This document shows positions 47,900 to 58,619 of a stretch of DNA of 64,000 nt, piece after piece (positions within the stretch are counted from its first letter, which is position 1; every line of letters begins with the position of its first letter). Made by a program: the position numbers and the translations under genes. Origin of the DNA: Isoetes taiwanensis (Eukaryota; Streptophyta; Lycopodiopsida; Isoetales; Isoetaceae); NCBI GenBank assembly GCA_021234155.1, contig JAJEKV010000010.1:11233018-11297017 (forward strand). The letters are read 5' to 3'. The notes under the pieces are model-generated. The model was not told the origin of the DNA. It made no database searches and worked only from the letters and a program-made list of their open reading frames with translations.

Positions 47900-48294
47900 T
47901 GTTGGGGTCGTCACCATTCACCACACCATTCACCACTCACCACACTCGTCACCACTCACCACACCATTCACCATTCACCACACCATTCACCACTCACCAC
48001 ACTTGTCACCACTCACCACTCACCACACTCATCATATATCGTATATAGAGTGATATACGCGCATGCACGCGTGGAGGATATTTGCACGTATGCATTGTGG
48101 AGCCATTATGATCATAGTATTGTCTGAGCAGAGAGAGAAGAACAGAGGGACGGTGTATTGGGAGAGAGTATTTTCCTTGATCTAGCTATGGAGATGATGA
48201 TTCTTTGTGTTGTGCATTGCCTTATTCTGATAGATTGAGCTTGGATTGTTGGGTTTTTCATCCTTCTTGCAAGGTTAGAGTTCAGGCTCTAACA
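47900..48294 (+). repeat. 3' LTR
   Basis: 395 bp, nearly identical to the 5' LTR. No polypurine tract directly precedes it (TGTGGTCGCCAC does); the nearest purine-rich run, GAGGAGGGTG, is about 100 bp upstream (47790). Confidence 0.93.
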
Positions 48295-48299
48295 ATATC
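48295..48299. repeat. Target-site duplication, right (ATATC)
   Basis: It matches 41201-41205. Confidence 0.9.
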
Positions 48300-49194
48300 T
48301 TGGATTGGTGAGGTTGAGGATACAAACCCACAAGCTATAGAAAAATAAAGATATGCTTTAGATATAAAAATACCACAATAAATCCAGAAGAACGAAATGG
48401 ATGCATTAATTTAAGGGGTTGAGACATGGGATGTCAAATAGAGGATCAACATTAGAAAGGCAAGAGAGACGTAGATAATAAGGGTCAAATGAATATCTGT
48501 AAATGAGCATGCAGATAATAGATAGATAGATAGATAGATAGATAGTATTTTAACGTCACGCCACTAGGCAGCATCCAACAAAAGAAGCTTGTTCAAATAT
48601 GAGAGGATAAAAAAAAATATAAGTTGGCAAGAGGAGCCCAGTTAAAGCTATCTATGATGAGAGGATAACAACATAAGTAGATGAGATGAGACCCGTGAAA
48701 GCGAAGTCTGTACGATGACTACAAGAGAAGAAGCATATGTTAGCGGGAATATTAAACTCAACCAACTAAAGCTAAAAACAAAATGGGTTAGTGGGAATAT
48801 TAAACTTAACCAACTAAAGCGAAAACCAAAATGGATTGACAATACCATAGCTCGAACCCTCATCCATAAGATGACAAACCTACACCCTAACACGTCAACC
48901 GCCTCATATCCGCGGCAAAATACAAAAACAATCGGCGATTCCATCCGAGAAAACAACCTCGACCGTAGATGCATGCGAAACGCATTCTTCAATTGACATG
49001 CATAAATCAGCCAAAGATGCACGAGGCAATTGTGCGGGTAAGATTGAATCACCAGAAAATGCATAGAAACCGCAAAGCAAGATGAAGACTTCTCGATGCC
49101 GAGTAAATGGACTTCCTGACGTGGCACGCTATCTCACCACCCAACCACGAGCCCCTCGCCTATGACACAAATGCCCTGTAGCTCTCCCCGAAAG
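48300..49194. other. Flank of the LTR element; SINE tail and short duplication
   Basis: At 48515-48575 a (GATA)n run is followed by TTTTAACGTCACGCCACTAG, a truncated copy of the SINE 3' end seen at 9293 (minus orientation). At 48738-48832 a ~48-bp block (GGGAATATTAAACT.AACCA) is duplicated in tandem. No gene recognised. Confidence 0.6.
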
Positions 49195-49199
49195 CTACT

Positions 49200-49320
49200 A
49201 TATAGCATGCACGCCTCTTTGGTCCTTCTTTTGGACCAAAAGGCCTCTTTGGACCATAGGCCCCTTTTGGACTAAAGCCCACTTTGGACCATAATGCCCT
49301 TTTGGACTAAAGGCCACGCC
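49200..49320. repeat. TTTGGACCA minisatellite
   Basis: Units of 22-26 bp alternate CTTTTGGAC(C/T)(A)AA and GGCC(T)C blocks over about 120 bp. Confidence 0.65.
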
Positions 49321-49794
49321 CTTGGCATATTGCATTCCCCTTGACATTGCAAAGAAGCCCTCTCACAGGTAAAAGGGTGTCTAAATACTTTTAGCCATCC
49401 GAGCATAATCCTTCCTTGGCCCTCGCTTAGGCCGGCAACACGATTGCAAATTAAACGGGAGTGTTGCATCACTCCCGCTTCAAAGATTCCCCGTGAAAAA
49501 AAAAAAAACACCATGTTTCTAAAATAAGTCTTTTTGATAGTTGTTGAGAATTTCTAGAGGTTTGCATTTTTTTTCATGCCATTTTGGCCCATCATTAGGC
49601 TTAAAAACTTTGTACTTATGAAACGTAAATCATAAAAATAGCGAAATTTAGGCATAGACTTGAAGAGACCGAAAGCATTACAAAAAAAAAGGCACCGTAA
49701 TAGAAAGGAAAAAAAGTAATATGTTTTTAATAAATTTTGTATATCAATATTGAAGATTCATTGTAATAAATAATGATAATTTTAATATGCAGAG
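49321..49794. other. Intergenic sequence, nothing recognised
   Basis: AT-rich, with a 13-A run at 49496-49508. No open frame of note precedes the 3' end of the minus-strand methyltransferase-like gene. Confidence 0.4.
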
Positions 49795-52700
49795 TCAAAG
49801 ATCCACATCATAGTCCTCCTCATTCTTTTTGTCGCCTTCACGCCGCCGTCCTTCTGCTCAATCCGCCCTTTGCCGAGACTTAAGTTTTGTATCCTCCTTG
49901 TTCTTCCGAATGGTAGCTAAAGCTACTTTTTAAGCTCGCAAAGGTTGCCTCGCCGCCTAGTGAGCTCGAGAATGGAGGTCAGATTCTCCGAGGACGTTAG
50001 TTTAGCATAATCGATGAAGACTTGGCCCCTAACTCTTGATTTTCATCCGATAAAGTTGGTAAGGCAGCCAGCCTCATCTTCACAAAATGCACAGCCTCCT
50101 TATCAATATCCACGGCTACACAGCTATGCCCCCTCTTAAGTGCACATGCGATAGTAGTACCAGAACTGTAGAAAGCATCAGCACTCCAATCTCCGGACGC
50201 CGAACATGTCCGTGAGATGGTTGATGAGCTTTTGTGGTTTCGGTAGTGATTCACAATCCCCGCCTTTGTGCACTTGGGTCCCGCACTGTGAAGACCGCCG
50301 AAACTCTAGGACGCTTGAAAAGTTTTGACAAAGCGGCAAAGCAGTTTAAAGTGTTCCATGGACCTCTTCCCATCAAAACTCCAATAAGCTACATGAAGGT
50401 ACTCTACCTTGCCGAAAGCAACCTTGGTCCTCCACCATGGTAGTTGATGTTCGCTTTGTACCTAGTGAAGCATTTAAAACGATGTTAGCAAAAACAAGAA
50501 AACACTTCAAAAAAAAAAACAGAAACACTATTCCTAATACACTACGAATTAAAGAGAAAAGTAATTGTATTCTCGAATAAGACTTACCGCATAAGGTTTT
50601 CATATCCCCGCCTCGAACCGAGAACCAAAGTGATTTTTGAAAGCCGATTCCACCAAGCCGACCGCATGCTCGAATGGAACGTGAACTAAACGCCAATGTT
50701 TGGCCGCTTGAGATCTGCTTTGATTCCTTCAATGAAAGCATTAAACTCAAAATTTTAAAGGGGGTCGTCGATATGTGCCGCCTTTAAGCTTAAACTCGTA
50801 GGGAAGATCAGCAATAACCAAAGTAAAGTCCTGCGGGCTTAACCGTTCCGACAAGGTTCGCGGGTAATCACCATGAATGATTGAATATAAATTGTTTTGA
50901 TCAAACATGCACTCTCGTAGTCGGATGGTTCCGCTCAACAGCTTCTTTCTTTCACCAACGCACCTCTTCCCTGTGTCGTTTCTAACCAAATTCATAAAGC
51001 CCTTCGGCAGGTCTTTATTTTTCTTTTTGCTCTAAAGAAAACAAAACAACAACCTGCCAAGAGATCGCTTTTGTGCAGAGAAAAGGAATTTTGAGAGTAC
51101 TCACCCAAATTTCAAAATTTGGTGCATATTGCACAATGCGCCGCCGATGTGGCAATTGGGTAGAGTTCCTTGCACCTTTCCCACGCTTCGACGCTTAGTC
51201 GCTCCATCAAACATGTTTGACATGTTATGACGCTCTTTGGCTGCAAGACGCAAGAAACAATGAGATTAAACGTAAGAATCAAGGCAAAGTAAACGAAAAA
51301 CAAATAAAAGTCAAGCTATTTGTATTCGAATACAAACCGTTAACCGGTGATGCTACTCGAAACGATATGCGTAAAATAGTTCGCGCTACAAGACAAACAT
51401 CGCTTGTCTCTAGAAAAGCAATGTGTATTCCGAATACGATTGCTTCTCTAAAGGAATGTGATGCGATTCGAATACACATTGCCTTTCTTCGTTCGAGCAA
51501 TGTATTCCGAATACACATGCCTTTCTTTTTAGAAGAGTATTCCGAATACACATTGCTTTTCTAGAGACAAGCAATGTATTCGAATACACATTGCCCGAAG
51601 GAAGGCATGTGTATTCGAATACACTTTGTACCCATGTTTTTGGGAATCTAACATGCAAAGAGTTAAGTTTGTGTCGAGAACTTACTTGTGCAATTCCTTT
51701 GACATTTCTTCTAGGCTAAACTCCTTATCAACAACTTTTTTGGAGAAGTCGCCTCCGTAAGCCCGCGGTTCCGAGAAGCCCCCCGCGATTTCCTCCGTGA
51801 CGGTAATGGTCATTTTTTTTTGGGCACGCCCAAGGTTTTTTTCTTGGTCGCCTCCTTGCCCTTGCTCTTTAACTCCCCTCGCCAACATTGTGAATATCCG
51901 GTCCTCGAGTTCCCAACTGCTCAAGCAGATTTCACGCCAAATAGTTGGTTTGCTATTCGAATACATTTTGTGCTTACCTTGCCATCTCTAAAAGCTAATC
52001 GAACCAGCTTGTCGTACAATGAGAGATCGCTTTTATTGGCCTCTGCCATATTTCAGCAAAGATTCAATGGCACACGCCCCTTAAGCTCCAAGGAAAACGC
52101 CGGTTTAAGGTCCTCACCGCATTTTTCCTTGAAAATTACATACCCCCGCGGCATAAACCGGATCTTGTCGACAAAGCTCATCTTTAGTTTGTACTCGCTG
52201 TCGCATTGTGGGTGTTGGCAACGATTTTGCTTCTTCATCCGTAAGACCACAAGAGACAAATAAGAGGGGACTGAGAGGTACCTCGGTTCTTTCTTTTTTG
52301 TAAAGTTGCCTTCTTTGCCTTGAAGCTATGATTCCCTCCCAAGACGAGTGAGTGTAGGTGTCGTGTTTTTCTCTCGGCCATACTCTTTGGGGTTGTGCAC
52401 CGCCTTCCCCTGCCAACAAGGACAACTATTGGGGCCACATGAGCATTTGATTGCTCCTTATTCTCGCTTTCAGTTCCTCAAGTGATCGCATAAATTTTAT
52501 GAACCTCGGTGGCCTTTCACTAGCTTCATTTTTTCTGAGGAAGCTTCATTGAAGTGATCGGCAATAATGACACCTTGCACAAACTTGTGCAGCAATCTCT
52601 TCCATTTTTTCAGATGTTTTATCAACTTTTTTTCTCCTTAATAGCAACACCAGGTGCTTTACCCTTCCCTTCTTCTTCTTAGGTTCCTGGGACTACCAGG

Positions 52701-53372
52701 ATTTCAAGTCATTGTTTTCCGCTTTGGTTCTTTAGCAGCCTATGGTCTCTTGGTTTGCTAAGTTTCTTTGGTCACCAGGGGTTCTTCCTCCCTCTTCTTC
52801 CTCAAAAACTTTATCCGATGACCTCTCAAGAAGAACCAGCGTAATCCAGCGTAAGGTGGTGATTGTGATCTTTCTTTATCCCGATTGCTCTGGACTCACC
52901 GACAAGAAAGTCCTCGCCAGGCCGGAACAAACCCGCCTAATACATGAACACAGCTTCGCTTTGTCCCAGAGTGTGAAAAGAATTTGTACAAGTGCCGGTG
53001 GTTGCACACCGACAACTTTAAAGAATGCAATGTCCACAACAATGAAGCCTTTGGGAGGTCTTGAAGGATAGCTCTCCTCGCTTGACCTCCTTGTCCCAAG
53101 AACCCTGAGACATCTTTTATTGTCCCAAGGTTAACAAACATGGAGTCTGGGTATTCTTTTGTTACCAAAGACTTTTACGTGACGCATAAAAACGCCAAGC
53201 AGGTCAGTATTTTCCATCCGCACCCCTCGGTCACGCACTCATTGCGCTTTGAAAGTTCTCATAAATAGCGGCACATCCGTCACGGTCGTACTTCGGTGTG
53301 TCCTCGAGGGTGTGGACGCTTTTGGCTTCAGAATTTCTTTGATGCTTTCTTTGCTTCCTTCTTCCCCGCCAT
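49795..53372 (-). pseudogene. DNA amino-methyltransferase-like gene, multi-exon, broken
   Basis: Proposed start is ATG at 53372 (MAGKKEAKKASKKF, basic); stop TGA at 49795-49797 after an acidic tail (KKNEEDYDVDL). Order from the N-terminus: LVTKEYPDSMFVNLGTIKDV (about 53110-53170); a Cys cluster CSCGPNSCPC (about 52410-52445); FKEKCGEDLKPAF (about 52100); a segment ending at the donor HK|GTAAGT (about 51690); CQTCLMERLSVEAWERC (about 51150-51210); then the catalytic part. That has LVIADLPYEF, a variant of the DPPY motif (50792-50812), and, after an intron with donor GCGGTAAGT (about 50590), AFYSSGTTIACALKRG and VAVDID, the SAM-binding F-x-G-x-G region (50100-50180). This is the layout of N6-adenine/N4-cytosine methyltransferases. 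Several frameshifts and stops occur (a TGA stands where Trp is expected near 51115), and DPPY and FxGxG are both altered, so activity is unlikely. Confidence 0.6.
51413..51635. repeat. Palindromic repeat array I
   Basis: Six units centred on GTGTATTC(C)GAATACAC; the fullest is GCAATGTATTCGAATACACA followed by TTGC, an almost perfect hairpin of about 24-26 nt. Spacers of 10-16 nt (TTTCTAGAGACAA, CCGAAGGAAG and similar) separate them. It lies between exon-like blocks of the methyltransferase-like gene, probably within an intron. Confidence 0.85.
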
Positions 53373-53627
53373 CAAACGCTTAAAACAACCATGTTAAGAT
53401 CGTAAATTCAAAAGAAATTTGTATTCCGTAATAATATTTGCTAATCTTATGCCCTAAAGGCCGAAAAAGACAAGAAAACAAGCTAAAATGTTGTCGTACC
53501 TAAGTCAATTTCTTTGTGGCCTAAATTGGACTTAAAAGAGTAATTTTTAACTTAAAAAAGTTGTCCGCAAGGTAGCCTAAAAAAGTGTGTGATTTTAGTA
53601 AAAAAGCAAGCGCTTCAAAACTACAAG

Positions 53628-53960
53628 CAAAATGTATTCCTAATACACTTTGCCCTTCAGTGAGTAAAGTATCCGAATACACTTTGCCCATCTAAAGACG
53701 GAGCAAAGTGTATTCCTAATACACTTTGCCCCTTCAGCGAGAGTAAAATGTATTCCTAATCCACTTTGTTTTCACTCGAAGGGCAAAGTGTATTCCTAAT
53801 ACACTTTGCACTGGCCAGCAAGGAGCAAAAGTGTATTCCGTATCACACTTTGCTCTTCGCTAGATGGGCAAAGTGTATTCCTGAATACACTTTGCACTTC
53901 GCCAGGAGCAAAGTGTATTCCGTATCACACTTTGCTTTTCGCCATGGGCAAAGTGTACAC
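53628..53960. repeat. Palindromic repeat array II
   Basis: About nine units of a 27-nt palindrome, GCAAAGTGTATTCC(T/G), whose right half mirrors it (ATACACTTTGC), recur every ~40 bp with spacers related to CCTTCAGCGAGA. It lies between the start of the methyltransferase-like gene and the DUF7869-like gene on the other strand. The core is the same as array I with AAAGTG in place of AATGTG. Confidence 0.88.
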
Positions 53961-54149
53961 TTTGGCCTATAGAAGCAAATCAAAAACAAAAGAAAGACGC
54001 ATTTATGTAATTTTACATGCTTACCCTGGCCCATTGTTTTCGCTTATGTGAATCTAATACAAAGAAATATATATTAACCTAAGGCACTCTGGCCGGGCTT
54101 ACTAAATCTCTCGAAGCTTAATAATACGCAACCGAGGCCAATTTTCCTC

Positions 54150-55929
54150 TTTTAAAGGTAGGCAACCTGGGCCTTGTGTTTTTCTGGATGCGAATACGCC
54201 TTGTCCAAAGAGAAACTGCAAAAGACAGAGGGTCGAAAGAAGTAAGCTCATGTTCTTCAATCTCTCACTTGTTTTAAAAAAATGCTTTGACCTTATTTCT
54301 TCTACATGTGATATTGTGCAAATGTAACCTTGCTGCATACATCGTGAACAACAAGCGCCAGAGAGAAGAAAGCTTGCCAAACACGTAAAAAGCTCTTGAA
54401 CGTCCAACCGCAATATATGTCTCATAGATTGATGGAATGGACCAAAAAAAAAAAACTACTCTACCACATTTCTTGAACATTCCTAAAGATGTGCGAGGAA
54501 TGTTTTGTTAAGGTCCACCTTGTGGAGCTATGGTCTCAAAGGAAGTCTAAAGTGCAAAGTATTTTTGACATATCCAAACTTGCATGGTGACCCGAACCTC
54601 ACAATTACAATTCTTAACCAGTCCCTCGTAAGAAAGCAAGAGCAATTACCACTGCTTTACCCGCAACTTGACAATACTACAAGGGAGAACAAGAATCAAA
54701 CACTCTTTGCATACCGTAAGCGTTAGTGGAGCTAGGATCTTTAGAAAAGTGAAGCTCGGCTTTTTACTTGTAGGCCACACTCATGATCGATTGACCCGAT
54801 GTTCAAGCAGATTTTCAGGCGCTTTTAGAAGGAAGAAGGCTTTCCTTCCTACATTAGTTCAATTATTGAAGATTCTTACACTCCCACTCCAAGGATCGAT
54901 CTTCTTAAAGAGACCAATATTTTAGAGTTTGTTTTCTCTCAACGTCTCGACAGAGAACAAGCCAGGAACAAGTTGAATGATCTCACCTTTCAACATCACA
55001 TCAAGTTCTACTTGAAGGATGGCCAGAGTTTCTACAGGGAAAAGTATACCACAACTAAGGACCCGGAGTCCACAAGAGGGATTACGCCTAGCCATATTCC
55101 ATACTTCCTTCATAGAACGTAATAAATACCTCTCAAAATCCTAAGGAGTCCAAGCAGAAGAAGTACCTCAGAAGCCATTTTAAAAGCCATTGGTTCTGGA
55201 ATGTGCTTTTTAAGTACTCTTGTGAAGAAGATCGGATGTGGTGGAGTAATTTCTTTCTAATGTGTAAAATTGCTAGGAAAAATATAGCTCTAAGACGCAA
55301 GAACCATTTCGATGGCCTAACACCTTCCATCAACCCCAGCACCAAGCAGGTCCAAGTAAGCATAAGCATTAGGCACCTGCAGAGAAGAAGATGAGGACTT
55401 GCCGCGTACCCTTGGACCAAGATCAGCAGGAATGAACCTCAAGGTAATATCACAGTAAATTTGCAAGGGCATGCCAATTGCTCTTCCAACCGAGGAGGAT
55501 GACAGTTATCGACCTTTCTGATAGTAAAAAGTGCCTTTGACACTTCACAAGGAGTGGGGCTTAGCTACTAAACCTGGGTGATCTATTGGCTTGCAAAACA
55601 CGACCGTAAAATGCTTTTGGAAGGTAGATAAGTGAGTTAAAATGAGAAGCCAAGGAAAAGGGAAGAAAAGTCCAAGAAGGTGGAATGTAGGGATACCGAT
55701 CCTTAATGACGGACTATATTGTGCTAAGGATTTTTAAACTGAACTGGCTAAATCGCCTACACCAAGAGGACTATCAATTTGCTTAAAAGCTTGTAATTAC
55801 TAAGAAGAGGGATGAAGAAGGTGGTAGGCAATGCTACAACTATCCGTTGATAGTGATGAGGAAGATAACTCAAGCACTTCCTCTAGTGACAGTGGAAAAA
55901 GTGAAGGTGATGAGGATGGTATAAAATGA
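54150..55929 (+). pseudogene. DUF7869-like gene (DGMDQ / QLDN / GHTHD family), frameshifted
   Basis: Conserved blocks in order: NNKRQREES (54345); IDGMDQKK followed by TTLPHFLNIPKDVRG (54428-54500); LHGDPNLTITILNQSL (about 54580-54630); QLDNTTRENKNQTLFAY (54665-54715); FRKVKLGFLLVGHTHDR (54739-54790); FQHHIKFYLKDGQSFYREKY (about 54980-55040); and an acidic Ser-rich tail (DSDEEDNSSSSSSDSGK) to TGA at 55927-55929. I know this pattern from uncharacterised, often multi-copy proteins of plants, invertebrates and fungi that I believe are grouped as DUF7869; a nuclease or transposase-like role is my inference from the conserved D/N and H residues. QLDN and GHTHD blocks lie in different frames and stops interrupt them. 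The 5' end is uncertain. Confidence 0.62.
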
Positions 55930-56340
55930 AACATGATGACGCCCTGATCCTCCCTTCTATCACTCCTTCGTTAATTTTGCACATAAATCGAGTCTTAGAA
56001 AAAAGATCAGAATTTTGTATGTGAATATGAAGATTGTATCTTCAAATTTTGAGAATACTCAGCTTCAATTACTGACTAACTTCTAATTTTTGTTAAATAT
56101 TTTATCCTCTAAATTAGGGTTTCACGAAAATATAATTTCCAAGAACATTCTATTTAAGCAAGAAAAATGACACTTTCAAATCACCAATTCTTTTCTGCTG
56201 TACAAAAATTAGTCACTTTTTGGGGCCAAAGAATTTCATGCATCTTTTTTTAACTCGCTTTTTACCCCTTTGTGAAAAAAAAAAAAAGGGGAATCTCAAG
56301 GAATATTCCTTCGGGCCTTCAGCTTCGGCTGATTTGCCCC
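55930..56340. other. Intergenic AT-rich sequence
   Basis: Nothing recognised. A 13-A run ends at 56287 beside GGGGAATCTC. Confidence 0.4.
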
Positions 56341-56589
56341 TATCACTTCAACTTTGTCTGGCTAGTAGAAGTCAGGCTTGACTTCCTCTTGTCTCTCACC
56401 TCCTTTGCTTCCGACTTTATATTCCCTAAGAGTATCCTGATAAGCTTTAAAACATTGCCACGCACTCCACAAAGGCCCTCCAAAAACAGAGCTTAACTTA
56501 AATCCAACATTGTCTTGAAATCCACTAGGTGGTGGATTTATCCGCCCCAAAATTGTTCCCGGCTCTAGGAACTTCTGATCATCAATCAA

Positions 56590-57255
56590 TTTTGGCCTGC
56601 TTAACCTCCCAAGTTGAGGTAACTCCTACCATGATAAGCCTTTAGGAATGAAACATCTATTACACCATGCATTTTCCAACATTAGGCACCTTAATTGATA
56701 GTGCATTCCATTGACCACTTTAATAACTTGAAATGGTCCATGGAAACGGGTGCCAACTTAAGATCCTTTCTAAGCGTATCTTCTTAAAGTGGCCTTTATG
56801 GATCCTCATCCATACCCAATCTCCTTCCTAAAACCATTAAGGCCGCAGAATCCAGATGATTTATTTGCAAAAGATGCTTGAGCATCTCTCAATACGAAAG
56901 CTTGAAGCAAGTCTATGAGGATCCTTATGCTCAATAACCAACCATCATGCACCGGAACATCCTGGCCACACTGAAGAGTGGCTCCTGTGACAGCTGGACC
57001 ATAGGACCAGTGCTGAGTAATCTTTATTATTATACACAAATCCAGCAATAGGCAACATTCTTCCCAATGACCTTGATGTTCATTGACAAAGCCCCTTAAG
57101 ATGGAACAAATAACTTTATTACCACCTCGACTGTCCATCAGTTTTCGGGTGAAATGCAAGGAGAAACCTTAATCATTCCCAATTGCATAAACAATGCCTT
57201 CCAAGAATTTACTAGTAAACTTTGTATAATGCATCAGATATAATAATCTTTGGCA
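56590..57255 (-). pseudogene. Ty3/gypsy integrase fragment
   Basis: Minus-strand reading, from high to low coordinate: TKFTSKFLEGIVYAIG (second-Asp region, about 57180-57230), a TDGQ-like remnant, CFVNEHQGHWEECC (about 57060-57110), a YNNKDYSALV-like segment, then the C-terminal GDWVWMRIHKGHFKKIRLE (about 56760-56820). Many frame changes. At about 57255 the integrase similarity stops and other sequence begins. Confidence 0.65.
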
Positions 57256-58619
57256 ACCCATGTGTGACGCTTCCTCGCTAACATAATGACGCCCTATTGC
57301 AGGCTCTGACAGAAATCCCTGGGCCCACGGGCCAACAACCGAACAGCCCTCCGCTTCCACCCCGTGACTCCAAGGTGACTCGAAAAGGGAGGGATATCGA
57401 GGTGCTGCGCGTGTCCTTCCCCTATGGGCTCCAACAGCGAAGCCATAAACAAGCCTAACTAGCATCAAACATACTGCAGCATCACCTCTAAGGGTAGTCC
57501 ATCACATTGCTATCAAGGCAAAGATGATAATCAAGTAAAACCGTGAACATAAGTGAGCCCACCTGTGCTCACTCGTAGGAGGGCGACCGGGACCGCTAGG
57601 GCCTCTGGCAGTAGATGTGACTGAAATGGCAATGGCGAAATAAAAGCAAGACAATGGCTAGGGTTGACTGACCCATCCTCCGTGCATACTTTGGTGTATG
57701 GGCTAAATCAGCTCGAGTATGACTTAGCCTTCCTGGAGACGTTAATCCCATGGCATCACCCATCTGGAACTACTCCTGTGCTGCATCCTCTCCTGTCCGA
57801 CGAGGCGGTGGAGGGCTGCATCTCCCTCCTCAGGTCTAGAATCGGACGACATTACCCATTCGCACTTAATTTAACCCCCCAAAACGAGCCGCCGGCTAAT
57901 TGCAGCTCGAGAGGCGTGGGCGACACCATTGCCCTGTGAGGTGTGCCTGGACCCATGCTCGGGCCCTCAATGGCGGATCAATTCATGAGCCTAGGCTCAC
58001 TATGGGATCCTAAGCCCCCACTCGGCAGGGATCCTCCTCCACATTGCTTCTAGCCCTGCTTGTGTGGTACCGAAATGCATCATAGCCCCACAGCCCTGTG
58101 GGATCCTAAGTGCATGTGCCAGAAACTAGGAACTATGGGATCTACTTAGGAGCATACTACATATGGCCCCTAGGTCTCACCCCTTCCCAATACAAGAGGA
58201 GCAAAACATGATCAACCATCAATACATAATCATCATATCATGAGAATAATCATAAGAAGAACATCTTAACCTAATCATACACCCCAAGGTTTCACATGAG
58301 TGCCTTAATGGTGAACTCTTCTTAAGAAACCATGACTTCATAGAGGATCTCATTAAGGGCTTCCATGGATTAGATATATGTTGTCTTTAGAAAAGTTACT
58401 ATTTTAGTATATGTATATTTCTTGCTTTAGCATATGTATTACATTTCATGCATTATCTATATGCATCTCCCTCCTTTGAGATAGAAATTATAGCATCAGC
58501 CTATTTATTTTATCACATGCTATTACTAATCCATTCATTAGCCCTTGCTGGCCTTTTTGAAATGTACGAGCTACTTACAAGCATTATCTATTATGACAGA
58601 TAAAATAAACCTATTACAT
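57256..58619. other. Unassigned insert between gypsy fragments
   Basis: GC-rich at 57256-58170, then AT-rich. A 91-codon plus frame at 57664-57939 (MTDPSSVHTLVYGLNQLEYD...) has normal composition but no family I recognise. A GGGATCC motif and TGGGATCCTAAG recur at about 58002-58015 and 58108-58120. It interrupts the minus-strand integrase fragment, so it is probably an insertion. Confidence 0.35.

Larger units (their letters stand above)
41206..48294 (+). mobile_element. Full-length Ty3/gypsy LTR retrotransposon, coding region broken
   Basis: Two 395-bp LTRs (41206-41600, 47900-48294) begin TGTTGGGG and end TCTAACA. ATATC is duplicated on both sides. The order between the LTRs is gag with two zinc knuckles, protease remnant, RT, RNase H, integrase, which is the Ty3/gypsy order. 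No chromodomain was recognised. By eye the LTRs differ at three substitutions and two 1-nt indels, so insertion was recent. Yet gag, protease, RT and the integrase core are split by stops and frameshifts. The copy probably arose already defective through proteins supplied by a relative, or the sequence contains indel errors. Confidence 0.92.

Noticed and set aside
49795-53372. Bacterial contamination as the source of the methyltransferase-like sequence
   Set aside because: GT/AG intron signals, frameshift decay and plant transposons on both sides fit nuclear plant DNA, not a bacterial contig.
51413-53960. Regularly spaced palindromic repeats that superficially resemble CRISPR arrays
   Set aside because: Spacers are short (10-16 nt) and related to each other, there are no cas genes, and the context is a plant nuclear genome.
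54102-54425. 107-codon minus-strand frame
   Set aside because: It is the shadow of the plus-strand DUF7869-like gene, which has recognisable motifs in this interval (IDGMDQKK at 54428).
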